In this document: positions 42,998 to 53,000 of the stretch, piece by piece
Position numbering within the stretch: position 1 is the stretch's first letter
Layout: each line of letters opens with the position of its first letter
Assembly: GCA_018398585.1 (NCBI GenBank)
Contig: JAGTTD010000006.1
Span: 12,501-76,500 of the forward strand
Reading direction: 5' to 3'
DNA from: Simmondsia chinensis
Taxonomy: Eukaryota; Streptophyta; Magnoliopsida; Caryophyllales; Simmondsiaceae
DNA: 64,000 bases
Program-made: the position numbers and the translations under genes
Notes under the pieces: model-generated
Databases searched by the model: none
Seen by the model: only the letters and a program-made list of their open reading frames with translations
What the model was told of the DNA's origin: nothing

Positions 42998-43223
42998 GGA
43001 TGCGTAGCATCTTATCGAATTAGTATAATAAAGCGATATATTCTAAATTAGTGTTGGATTTTGTATAAATTGGGCCCTTGGCCCTCATTTGTGAGTAATG
43101 ATAAAAAATAAACTTCTCATCTTACCTCTACTTCTGATCTTCTTCTTCTATTTCTCTCTCTCATCCAACTCTAACTCACCCCTAACCCTAACCCTAGCAT
43201 TGTTACACCAATTCAGTGTAACA
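42998..43223 (+). repeat. Chromovirus right LTR (226 bp)
   Basis: Preceded by a G-rich polypurine-like stretch (TCGGGGGGGTAAGG) after LEDKEALVGG codons. It ends TGTAACA followed by the TTTAT target duplication at 43224-43228. Confidence 0.85.
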
Positions 43224-43228
43224 TTTAT
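43224..43228. repeat. Target-site duplication TTTAT (right copy)
   Basis: Pairs with 40248-40252; the LINE-L sequence CCATGTAAAGAGG resumes right after it. Confidence 0.8.
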
Positions 43229-43245
43229 CCATGTAAAGAGGACGA

Positions 43246-43642
43246 TCAATATCGGTTCAGTTGGAACTATTGGGTTCAAAATCGGGTTCAAAATTCAGTT
43301 GGTAGGTTCTTGGCAGGAAGAAAAGCAGGTCACGCAAGTTGCACATGCAAGCTGGGGAAGAGTGGAGGCACGTGCTGGGCACATGCTGCAACGGCAGATT
43401 TGGGGTTTTTCAGTTATTTATGTTAATTTTCTGCATTTTGTTGGATTTTACTTCAATTAGCTTATATGTAGCTATAAATAGATAATGATGTGTATTAGCT
43501 AGGGTTTATGTTGAGTGAAATCAATTTCTTCTCCCTCTAAACTCTATCTGTCTTCTCCTAATTCTATTTATTTTCTCCATTTAGGCTCTACCTCTTGGTT
43601 TGGATTTAGATTGGGGTTCTATTGGATTAGAACCCTGTATCA
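43246..43642 (+). repeat. Left LTR of gag-only element
   Basis: Homologous to 45988-46405, ending CCCTGTATCA. Its first bases (TGTTACAGGG in the right copy) are missing. Confidence 0.82.
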
Positions 43643-43655
43643 TTAGTATCAGAGC
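43643..43655 (+). promoter_or_regulatory. Primer-binding site for initiator tRNA-Met
   Basis: TTAGTATCAGAGC directly after the LTR, one change from the usual plant TGGTATCAGAGC. Confidence 0.75.
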
Positions 43656-43856
43656 ATCGATCCTCTGGGATCGAATTGGAGCTTAAAACATGACAATATA
43701 TGAATCGTGACTGAAAGGAGGTTGATCGAAGAGATTCTATCCAATCAGCTCAAGATTCTTGCTGAAATTGATGAAACAGACGCAGGGTGAACTGAGAGCA
43801 GTAGAACGAGGCACCAGATCAGCAGCAGCGAAAATGATGTAAGATCAAGCCTAGCT

Positions 43857-44740
43857 ATGTCAAAGATGATGAACAATGACCCGATGCCGATTTCATTGGA
43901 TGGTAATAATCCCTACTCAGCTAGGTTGAGAGAAATTGATTTTCTTTTATTTTATGGATATGATGTGAACAAATGGACGGGGAGTTGTCAACAATTCTTC
44001 CTTAATGACCAAACCCCTGGAATGGATAGGGTTAGATTGGCTTCTAACTACATGAGAGGATTGGCCCTCCAATAGCATCAAAATTTCATGAGAATTGGAG
44101 GAAATATGAATAGGCCTGGTTGGAATGAGTATGTTAATGCCCTTAAGATAAGTTTTGGGAATGGGTATGGGTATGAGGAACCTGTGTTTGAGTTAATGAA
44201 TCTGAGGCATGATGGAGTGGTTAGATATTATCAAGCTAAATTTGATGCTGTCTCAGCCAAAACCAACTTGAATGAACACCAACTCCTTAACCATTTCACA
44301 GCTAGCTTGCAGGAAGATATTGCATTAGAAGTAAGACCAATGCATCCCACAATTCTCTACCACACTATGTGCTTGACTAATTTGCTGAAGCTAAGATTGA
44401 GGCCTTAGCCAAACAACTCCAGGACTCAAAGACCCCTCTTCTCCCAACATCCATTACCCAAAAGTCCACTACCAATCCCTATAAATCACCTAATCCCAAA
44501 CCAATCTACCAAACATCTGATGTTTCAGAATTACCGAGACCTCAAGGACCCATGACAGGAGTTGCTCTGCAAGTGACTAGTGCTGAGGATCTATGTGGTG
44601 ATTGTAAAGAAGAGCTTGAGTGGGGACATAGTTGTGAGACCGAGGGTCTAAGTAAGATTGAGGTGAAGCCAACTAGAGATCACAAACTCAACCAAGCAAC
44701 TTCGGAGAAGCAAATTGCAGCCAATGTAGCATAAGATCAG
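43857..44740 (+). pseudogene. Gypsy-like gag, inactivated
   Basis: Starts MSKMMNNDPMPISLDG. The capsid-like region includes LFYGYDVNKWTGSCQQFF, RVRLASNYMRGLALQ, then a stop at 44073 in place of a Trp codon (LQ-stop-HQNFM), then EYVNALKISFG and YQAKFDAVSAKTNL. A stop or shift falls near 44406. The remaining part ends in a degenerate gypsy-type knuckle, CGDCKEELEWGHSC (CX2CX7HXC). A stop lies at 44732. It would package element RNA; enzymes would have to come from another element. Confidence 0.75.
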
Positions 44741-45970
44741 CAAACTAAAGAGGCTGAACCATTACCTCTGAAGCAACAGTTCAGCAGTAAGCAAGAACAT
44801 GGTCTAAATGCAAGCTAAAGAACTGATGACAGACTTCTGCCATTACAAATGCATGACAAATAGAATGTTTTGCTAGAAATTGATGAAGTGAAGAAGATAA
44901 ATACATTTGATATTACTGATTTAAGCATTACTAAGGTTTTACCTGAAGATGAAGACACCCCATCGGATGTTGGAACTCTTAGAGTCACTGCAAGTCTAGC
45001 TGCATTTCAAAACAGTGATTTACACACCCTAGTTGCAGAGCTCCTGCAAACTGCAGCTGAAGAAGTATGGGTTATGGAACCATACCATACACGCTACAAA
45101 GATGTGGGACATAATCCAAAGGTGTATCATTAAGCGACACCTCCCGAAGTGGTGAGGCCCAAAGTGAATATGGGTTTGATAGGATTAGAATTGCAAGGGC
45201 AACAACATCAGAAAATTGGGTCAGAAGAAATAGAAGATGGTCTTAAAAAAACACATAAGAGAGTTTGAATGGTGATTGATCAATTGGAATGCAAGCATCA
45301 AGGGGTTTTGTTCCAAAGGAATAACCTGCTGCAGCAAGTAGTTGGCATTTGTGAAATCATAAGTTAAGGGAGCAATGTTGAATCAATAGTTGAGGCTACT
45401 GGTGTGGGCAATGTCCTAGTGCATTATCAGTCTTGGAAAGTGTAAGGTGGTCAAGGCTTTTGGTGGATAAATTCTGAAGATCAGAGCACATTGATAGCTG
45501 CGAGCTTAACAAACACCCTGAGTGCAAAACCAATAACAGATTTGGTGGTTTAAGTAATTGCAAAGGGGCAACTAAGCTAATAGACCCTGATTGGCTGAGT
45601 TGGTAGCACACAAGGACAGATGGGTTTGAGCTTATCAGTATCAACAACAGAAAGCTTAGGGGCAATAAAGGAAAATCTGTGCCATACAATATCAGATTGA
45701 GGACAGAAGTTCATTTGTTGCAACTGTATAATTCTTGGTCCATAATGAGTTTTAGTTGCAAGGTATTGCCGTTGAGCTCCTTTGGTTGCTACAAAAAGAT
45801 GATCCCAAGAGTCAAGAAAGGCACTAGAGCTTGGCTAGTTTGGTTTGACGGTGGTAGACCACCAGACACCTATTATAATATGGGTACATCCCTACTACAA
45901 TTTTTTTATATCCTGAAGACATAAATGTAACTTTCACCCTTGAAGACAAGGGTGAATTTAAGGAGGGAGT
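44741..45970 (+). other. Internal non-coding part of gag-only element, ending in a polypurine tract
   Basis: Contains broken frames such as 44870-45133 (87 codons) and 45679-45924 (81 codons) with no recognised domain. The end encodes LEDKGEFKEG, the usual last residues before the polypurine tract in plant gypsy elements, and AAGGAGGGAG precedes the right LTR. Pol sequence is absent. Confidence 0.6.
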
Positions 45971-46405
45971 TGTTACAGGGAATAAGTCAGTATTAGGTTC
46001 AGTTGGAACTATCGGGTTTAAAGTTCAGTTGGTAGGTTCTTGGCGAGAAGAAGAGCAGGTCACGCGAGTTGCACATGCGAGCTGGGGAAGAGTGGAGGCA
46101 CGTGCTGCAACGCTAGATTTGGGGTTTTTTAGTTATTTATGTTAATTTTCTGCATTTTGTTGGGTTTTACTTCAATTAGCTTATATTTAGCTATTTTTCC
46201 CTTTTTAAGTCCACATTACTAATAGATAATGATGTGTATTAGCTAGGGTTTATGTTGAATGAAATCAATATCTTCTCTCTCTTGAATTCTCCCTTCTCTT
46301 CTCCCTCTAAATTGTACCTTTCTTCCCCTAATTCTAATTATTTTCTCCCTCTATTTCGTAAGTTCGATTTGGATTGGGGTTCTATTGGATTAGAACCTTG
46401 TACCA
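45971..46405 (+). repeat. Right LTR of gag-only element (435 bp)
   Basis: TGTTACAGGG start and CTTGTACCA end. It is similar to 43246-43642 but holds an extra short segment near 46190. Confidence 0.85.
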
Positions 46406-46603
46406 AACCCATGCCACTAGCAATGGTGCTAAGCATCCTCCTCGTCCCAAAAGGGAGCCGAAAACCATGAAGTTGGATTCTAATTGAGATAGAAGGAAAG
46501 TCATGCATAGGTATAAGGTCATGAGACCAACGTTGAAGAGAGAGAGAATGCCTTTTGAGATACCAAGGGCCACCACATGGGATATTATCAGAGTCTTCCT
46601 CTG
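46406..46603 (-). pseudogene. LINE-L ORF1, N-terminal DUF4283 fragment
   Basis: On the minus strand it reads CGGPWYLKRHSLSLQRW, then IRIQLHGFRLPFG and LSTIASGMG. This aligns with GGPWYIKGHFLSLNRW, VQLHGIP and LSNIASGAG of LINE-A and directly continues the fragment left of the LTR insertions. It is 5'-truncated at about 46603, where telomere-like repeats begin. Confidence 0.8.
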
Positions 46604-46724
46604 AACCCCGAAATCCTAAACCCTAAAACCCCTAACCCTTGAACCCTGAACCCCTAAACCCTAAATCTTGAACCCTTCCTAAACTGCAAACCCCTAAACC
46701 CTCCTTGAACCCTAAACTCTAATC
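46604..46724. repeat. Innermost decayed telomere-like tract
   Basis: Units such as CCCTAAA, CCCCTAAA and CCCTTGAA, ending at about 46724. To the right the sequence turns AT-rich and unique. This is the border of the telomere/LINE block. Confidence 0.85.
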
Positions 46725-48172
46725 TGGACATATTATCCTTTCTCTCTTCCTATTGTAAGTTTCATATAATACATTTTGTCAATCTTTCACCATCCGTGGG
46801 AAAAAAGGGATAAAAAATAAAGTTAGAAATAACAAAATCTAATGGGAATTAATAAGTGTTTGCTTTTTTTGTCTGTTAAATGTGTGAATGTCGTCGCCAT
46901 AAATACAAATTCAAACAAACGTGCAAATGAGACTTGCTGCGACTAGGGAGCGAGCCTAAATCTCGGGCTGCGCTTCTTTGACCTCAACCACCCACCTTTT
47001 CGGAGAAAAGGGATGGTGCTTTTGGTGTGTCCAACTTCGATTTGCAATAAACACATGGATTCTGCTTATGCTCCAATCAAGGAGACTTTCATATTTTATC
47101 GTCGATTTTCAATATATATGTTGAAAAAAAAGTAAAAGAATATGAATCTAACTCAAGTGGCAGTTACAGTGGCAGAGTTGTGTTCACAAATGCATTTCCT
47201 TGTGCACTTAAAAGTCTGGGATTGGGGTGGAGACAAACTCAAGAGCTCAACAGTCAACTTACAAGCCCGAGTTAATCAATTTTTTAGGCTTGACACCCTT
47301 AATTTATAATTACTCGAATGAGTTAGAGTCTGACAAGATTAATGTGGAGCAAACCGTATTTGGATCACTGGATGATGACCAACACAATCAAGGTTAAGCA
47401 TTGGCCATTAAAGCCTCACACTAAAGTCTAAATTCTTAACTTGTCGATTGTAGAAACATATTAAAATAGAGAGTTCATACCTGAAACCCGATGATGAAAG
47501 CAAGTACAACAAAGATCTAAACTACGTTGAGCTAAGTTAAGTTACGTTGCTCCTAGGTAAAAAGCACAAGTGTGCTGTAAAGAAATTTGAAGAAGTTTGT
47601 ATAAGTGGTGTTGGACACTTTACAACCGTAGTAGTGTCTCTTATTTATAGAAAATATAAATAACTGCTGCATCCAAATTTCATGGCATTTCCTTCCTACG
47701 TTGGCCTCAAAGCTCCTTTAGCACGTGAAAGAGTAGTTAACGTGGCCTAAATTGGTGTGCTCGAACATCTTTCTAGAAGTCCGTGTTCGCTTTTTCTGTT
47801 GGATTTCCTTCTAGATGCCCCACCTTCTGTTAGATAGGCTTGAGGCTCATGTCTCTTAAATTGCGCTCTAAGTAATTGCCTCGAGCTTGAAAACCACGTG
47901 TATGCAGCCTTATAGGAATCCTCTGAGCTCGAGCTCCTTCTATCCCCTCAACCATCTCGAGCCTCAAGTAGCTATTACCCTTAATTAACAGGGTTTTAAA
48001 CTCCTCAATTAGCTGAGCTCGAGACGCCGTTATATTAGCACCTAAAGGCCCTATCTCCCTCGAGGATGGCCTCATGTAAACGGTGTCATCCCAACTCCCT
48101 CGAGCTTGGGGTGTAAGCAATAAGCAAATTTGATTATTAGATGCAAATGTGGAGAGAGGGAAAACTCATACA
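46725..48172. other. Intergenic DNA without a recognised gene
   Basis: AT-rich. The 96-codon minus-strand frame at 47830-48120 has no recognisable domain. On the minus strand, CTATAAATAAGAGACACTAC near 47630-47650 followed by a T/C-rich leader resembles an LTR or promoter core, but no partner LTR is seen. Confidence 0.5.
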
Positions 48173-48180
48173 TGCTGGCC
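48173..48180. repeat. Probable 8-bp target duplication of hAT-type MITE (left)
   Basis: TGCTGGCC; the right copy at 48732-48739 is TGCTAGCT, six of eight identical. Confidence 0.55.
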
Positions 48181-48731
48181 TAGGGATGGCAATGGGGCGG
48201 GTAAAACTCGTTACTTACGGGTACCCGCTCTATTTGGGGCGGATATGGGTAGAAGCGAAGGGGTAGCAGGTACGAGGTGGGTGTACCCGCCCGGTACAAG
48301 CCATGGGTATGGGGCAAGTATGGGTATAGTGTTGTTCCACCCCACCCTACTTTATATTTACCATGTCCGCTCTATTTTAAATTTAATTAACTTCAAATTA
48401 AAAAAAATACATGTTTAAGTTCAATTACTTAAATTAATCATAAATGTTATAAAAAAAACAATTAAACTTTTGATAATATTATTAGAAAATTAATTTGAGC
48501 GGGTATCAATAATCTTTTTGTACCCACGTTAGAGCGGGTACAGGGCAGGTAATGGATACCTGCGAGTAATAGAACGGGTACAAGTACAGGTTTGTACCCA
48601 CATAGGCGGGTATATGTATCTACTTCATACCTGTGGCGAGTAATGGGTAGGGCCTGGGCTTGAATTTGGGTGGCGGGTTAGGGTATGGAGGACGCACCCT
48701 CTGTTCTCGGCCCGCCCTATTGCCAACCCTA
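48181..48731. mobile_element. hAT-type MITE (about 551 bp)
   Basis: Terminal inverted repeats TAGGGATGGCAATGGGGCGGG (left) and its near-complement at the right end (…CCGCCCTATTGCCAACCCTA) with three or four mismatches. The interior is full of GGGTACCCGC-like palindromic words typical of this plant repeat class. There is no transposase. It is flanked by an imperfect 8-bp duplication. Confidence 0.75.
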
Positions 48732-48963
48732 TGCTAGCTGTAAAGCTGCATATTAATGACACTACGTGCATGCATGTGTATTTTAGAATTTATATTTAGA
48801 ATTAGATGTTTATGGGCTTATTTTTAGCTAATTATAGGTTAAAATGCTAAGTCTAAAATATTTTAGTTACATTATAATAAAATACATAGGGTTTTTTTTT
48901 TTTTTTGTTTTTTCCTTCTAAAATACACTTAAGTTTTAGGTGTAGTTTCAAGAAACCACTTAA

Positions 48964-49680
48964 TTTTTTAAAGTCACACAAACTTTTAAAAATTTTTTAA
49001 TGTCCCACCTTAATGCTAACACCGTTAGCATCCGTTAGTTTTTGCTAATGTGGCTTTTGAAAAAAAAAGAAAATAGTTTTAAAAAATTCAAATTTAAATT
49101 TAAAATAATTTTAAAAATATTTTAAGTAACTAAAAGATTAAAAACATTTAAACGATAATTTTTAGGCATATTTATGCCAAAGTTCTCTATATTTTGTCAA
49201 TTATATCAGTTTAGTCCATATACTTTTAATTGTGTCAGTTTAGCCCTTGTACAACTCAAAGTGTGTCAATTTATCATTTTGATTAAATTTAAGTTAAGTT
49301 AATGATGTAATTTTGAAACGCCAAAATTATGTTAGATGCAAGTAACTTATTATAATTCATCCGTTGACTCCATTTAATCCAACTTGTGGTCGAACTTTAA
49401 AAATTTCAATAAAAACTTAACATAAATTTTTTTTAAGGACCAAACTGACACATTTTGTATTGTAAAGAGACTAAATTGACATAATTAAAAGTACAAGGTC
49501 TAAATTAGCATAATGAACAAAGTATAGAGACACTTGACATAAATAACGCTAATTTTTATATCTTAAAAAATTATTTTTTGAAATGTCATGTTAATAAAAT
49601 TTAATAAATGTTAATAATATTTTATTAAAGTGTGATATTAAAAAATTTTGAAAGATTTATTTTGATATTAAAAAATAAAA
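48964..49680. mobile_element. Inverted-repeat (foldback) element hosting the MULE MITE
   Basis: The left arm (about 48964-49062) and right arm (about 49572-49680) are imperfect inverted copies sharing AAAATTTTTTAATGTCCCACCTT-like and GTTAGCATCCGTTAG-like segments. They flank the Mutator-type MITE described next. The ends and target duplication are unclear. Confidence 0.45.
49165..49549. mobile_element. Mutator-type MITE (385 bp)
   Basis: Flanked by a perfect 9-bp duplication TAATTTTTA (49156-49164 and 49550-49558). Long terminal inverted repeats: the left end GGCATATTTATGCCAAAG pairs with the complement of the right end GACATAAATAACGC, and the similarity continues for about 80 bp (TCAGTTTAGTCC-type words). 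The 9-bp duplication is the size made by Mutator transposases. There is no coding capacity. Confidence 0.8.
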
Positions 49681-49706
49681 AATTTAAATGCTCTCTTTAA
49701 ATCGTA

Positions 49707-49732
49707 TCTCAATCCCAAATGGTGAGGCTAAC
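49707..49732 (+). repeat. Upstream copy of the U2A' start-codon region (26 bp)
   Basis: Exactly repeats 49913-49938, the bases around the U2A' start codon. It lies 206 bp upstream in the same orientation. Confidence 0.95.
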
Positions 49733-49742
49733 CTCAAAATAA
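49719..49742 (+). other. Possible upstream ORF (MVRLTSK)
   Basis: The duplicated ATG opens a 7-codon frame ending TAA at 49740-49742. It would act as an upstream ORF only if the U2A' mRNA starts to its left; the transcription start is not known from this sequence. Confidence 0.45.
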
Positions 49743-49812
49743 GTCAGCTATTAAGCGGTCGACCCCCAACTATTCATCTCGCCGCCCGCCATTCTTCGTT
49801 CTTCTAGAGGCG

Positions 49813-49828
49813 TAGGGTTTTTAGGGTT
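49813..49828 (-). promoter_or_regulatory. Telo-box-like element in the U2A' leader or promoter
   Basis: TAGGGTTTTTAGGGTT, i.e. AAACCCTA on the minus strand, about 100 bp before the start codon. Such boxes are common near transcription starts of plant housekeeping and RNA-processing genes. Confidence 0.5.
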
Positions 49829-49924
49829 CTTGGGTCTCTAGCGCCTTCCACTGCGGCTTGGGCTTAGTGGCTACCGAAAGGTTGTCTGAATCGACGTAGG
49901 CGAGGCTGTTGGTCTCAATCCCAA

Positions 49925-50006
49925 ATGGTGAGGCTAACTGCAGATTTGATTTGGAAGAGTCCTCACTTCTTCAATGCAATCAAAGAGCGGGAATTGGATC
50001 TTCGAG
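49925..50006 (+). CDS. U2A': U2A' exon 1 (coding part)
   Basis: ATG to the first base of a split Gly codon; the donor is G|GTTAGT. Encodes the conserved N-terminus through ERELDLR. Confidence 0.95.
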
Positions 50007-53000
50007 GTTAGTCCCCTTTGTAGATTCACACTTTATCCCTCCCTCCCCGCGAACATATCATCCCCTTCGTTCTTGTTATTAATTACGTAACCTAATGGGG
50101 AGGGGGATCCTGATGAACTTCATGATTTGATTAATCACATCGAGAATATTTTTACTTATAAAGGATTTAAACACGAGGATCAACTCAGTTTGCTGGAAAA
50201 CTTGTTTCAAGGGTTATGCTTGTAACTACCCAGGATAATATTGCAAATAAGCCTAAACCAGAAAGGGGCTGCACGTCCGCACTATCATGAATTCCCTTAT
50301 CATAGTACGAAGCCCGAAAATCTCCGATTCAAAATTTCGAAATTTCCACATAAGCTTCCATGAAACATAATAGATCGAATCCCAAATAACATAAATACTA
50401 ACGATCAAAAACCCATATTACGAAAAGTCGAATTACAATGTATCAAGTAGTCCATAACATCGCACTAAGGAGTTTATTTAATATCTAAACTATGAAACGT
50501 AAACAATGCTTGAATCAGTATGCGTTCCTTGTCCCTCAGGAACTGCCATAAACTACTAATCTAGAAAGTGAAGAAAAAGGAGTGAGCAAACAGCACGCTC
50601 AACAAGTACACCACATACCTTACCCAGACCGAGCTTATTATTTCAAACAGAAAAAGGAGAAATCCAATGTAAACAAGGGAATCCAATTTATCCTCTAATC
50701 ATATCACAAGAGAAATAAAACATCACTTTATATTTTAATTTATTTCACAAAATTTCCTCGGTTTAACTCACAGATCAATCAGAGACTATGGTCGGTATTA
50801 TATCCCACGACAGGGCCACATATCGACTTTCACATAATTCACATTCTATTCATCGGCCACACAGGCTCTTTAGGTTACATTCAATTCTTCGGCCACACGG
50901 GCTCTTTTAGAATGCTTCCATTTGCTGGCCACACAGGCTCTTTTATAATGCATTTAATTCGTCTGCCACACAGGCTCTTGTTAGAATGCAATAAATTCAT
51001 CGTCCACACAGGCTCTTTTACAATGCATTCAATTTGTCGGCCACACAGGCTCCTTTAGTATGCATTCAATTCGTCGGCCACACAGGCTCTTTTAGTATGC
51101 ATTCAATTCGTCGGCCACACAGGCTCTTTTAGTATGCATTCAATTCGTCGGCCACATAGGCTCTTTTTGAATGCATTCAATTCGTCGGCATCACATGCTC
51201 TTTTAGTATGCATTCAATTCATCGGTCACACAGGTTCTTTTAGAATGTATTCAATTCGTTGGCCACACAAGCTTTTTTAGTATGCATTTTATAGTCGATA
51301 GACCCCTGAGGGTCAACGAAGTATCTGTGAATTCTTTCTCTAGGAATCTTTCAATTTAAATAACAAGTTTACAATAATTTCATCCACATTATCACAAGTA
51401 TAAATTCTTTCAAAAATTCACATATTTTATCATCGATTCAACGTATAAATTTATATAACTTCAAATCGTAAGAGTAGTAATCACACAATCAATCAAACAC
51501 ATACAAATTCTTTCATAAATTCACATATTCTGTCATCGGATCAACGTATAAATCAATATAATTTCACATTGTAAGAGTAGTAATCACGCAATCAATCAAA
51601 CACATATACCCGACCCTACTTTAACAAAATAATAAATCACTCAAATATAAGTCTTATACATCAAATCATATAAAACAATTTTTCGTATTAAACAAACAAG
51701 TAGGGGAAGTGGTATACTTACAATCATTATCTTCTAACTGGATATCCGAATTTCTATTACGAATTAGCTTTGGAAAACTATTAAGTGAGAGGAATTGAGA
51801 TTGATGATTGACTCTTGAAACAGAGAGGGAGAAAGAATCGGTTGGAAGAGGGGGAAAGAGAGGAGAAACTAGGGTTTAAACCCTTATCCTCTTCTATATA
51901 TATAAATTTTAAATTTATATATAACCTTAATATTACTATTGGGCCTTTCTAAAATTAGCCCATTATTTTATTTATTAGCTCAATTATAATAAAAATGAGT
52001 TCTAATTGTATTATAATATCCAGCCCCATTTAATTAGACCGGGTATTACAATGCTCTTGGTGGATTTGTACTGAGTCTCACTCTGGTCTCGGAGGCTTGA
52101 TTTTGACTTGGAGTCATTTAAAGGAAGCCATGACTAGAAAGTTTATTGCTTTTTATTATGCTCGAGAATTGTATTTCAAATTATGTTCTTTGAAGATGAT
52201 AGATAAAGGTGTCCTCACATGCACACACGAGTTTCATAGGCTTTTACTTGTTTGAGGAGTTTGACAACGCGTCATAAGATTAATTAGTGGTTTGAGCTTT
52301 AAAACCTATTCTTCAGGTTGTATTATATGGTATGACATTTGAGTCTGTAGACATGACTGCTTTTTATGCCATGAATGTGGAACGTAAATGGAAGAAGCAA
52401 CAAGAAGCTTTAGCTCCCATGTTAGATATCACTCCTAGGAATTCTATCATGTGTTATGAGTGTGGAATAAAAGGACAACCCAACTCGAGATTGCCCTTTG
52501 ACGTTGAAAAATATGGTGACTTAGTGGAACCCAACTTATCGAATGATAAGTCATTAGTTGACGCTAACGAAGAAGAAACATGTGAACTAAAAGAACAAGT
52601 AGTCGAGGCAGTTGAGTATTTGGAGTCAAAGGATGAGAATAGCAAAGATCATAAGTTGACTATTGCCTTGCAAGTCCACACCACCCTAAGTCAAAGAATA
52701 AGGATTCTAGACCTCCTGGGTCGTCGGCTACTAGTTTTAAACATGTTGGGTAGCTGCTTGGTGTGGAAATCTGACTACTATACATGCTATTGTTGACCCA
52801 AGAGCTGCTTTTAATTTGATTTCTAGATGGGTAGTCCAAGAATTGGGGGTACCACTAGAATGTTCCCATCCTATTCGACTCTTTGGCTTTCAGCACAACT
52901 ATATTGGGAAGACAATGCGCTCTACAACGAAGATTAGTTTGACGCTAGAGAACTTGCTTTGCAACCCAAGCGTTTTTGTGTGCGACATTCTTGATTGTTA

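Larger units (their letters stand above)
40253..43223 (+). mobile_element. Ty3/gypsy chromovirus with deleted 5' half, inserted in LINE-L
   Basis: The left LTR is only partial (40253-40385) and the right LTR is complete (42998-43223). Between them a pol gene starts inside the RT. The rest of the left LTR, the primer site, gag, protease and the first part of RT have been deleted in one piece, since the A-rich junction at 40386 leads directly to RT codons. It is on the plus strand, opposite to the LINEs. The 133 shared LTR bases differ at only a few positions, suggesting a fairly recent insertion. Confidence 0.88.
43246..46405 (+). mobile_element. Gag-only gypsy-like LTR retrotransposon, inserted in LINE-L
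   Basis: The two LTRs of about 400 and 435 bp flank only 2.3 kb of internal sequence: primer site, a decayed gag, spacer and polypurine tract. There is no RT, RNase H or integrase, so it is non-autonomous. The left LTR lacks about the first 17 bases found in the right LTR, and no clear target duplication remains. It lies 17 bp from the chromovirus. Confidence 0.85.

Noticed and set aside
1..46724. Claim that these LINEs maintain chromosome ends in place of telomerase
   Set aside because: Perfect CCCTAAA units still flank several elements, which implies telomerase-type repeats are present. The sequence shows targeting, not replacement.
47830..48120. 96-codon minus-strand ORF as a gene
   Set aside because: No domain, start context or homology recognised; such length occurs by chance.
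50854..51290. CRISPR-like regular repeats
   Set aside because: Units are directly adjacent with no unique spacers, inside a plant solo LTR; this is a minisatellite.
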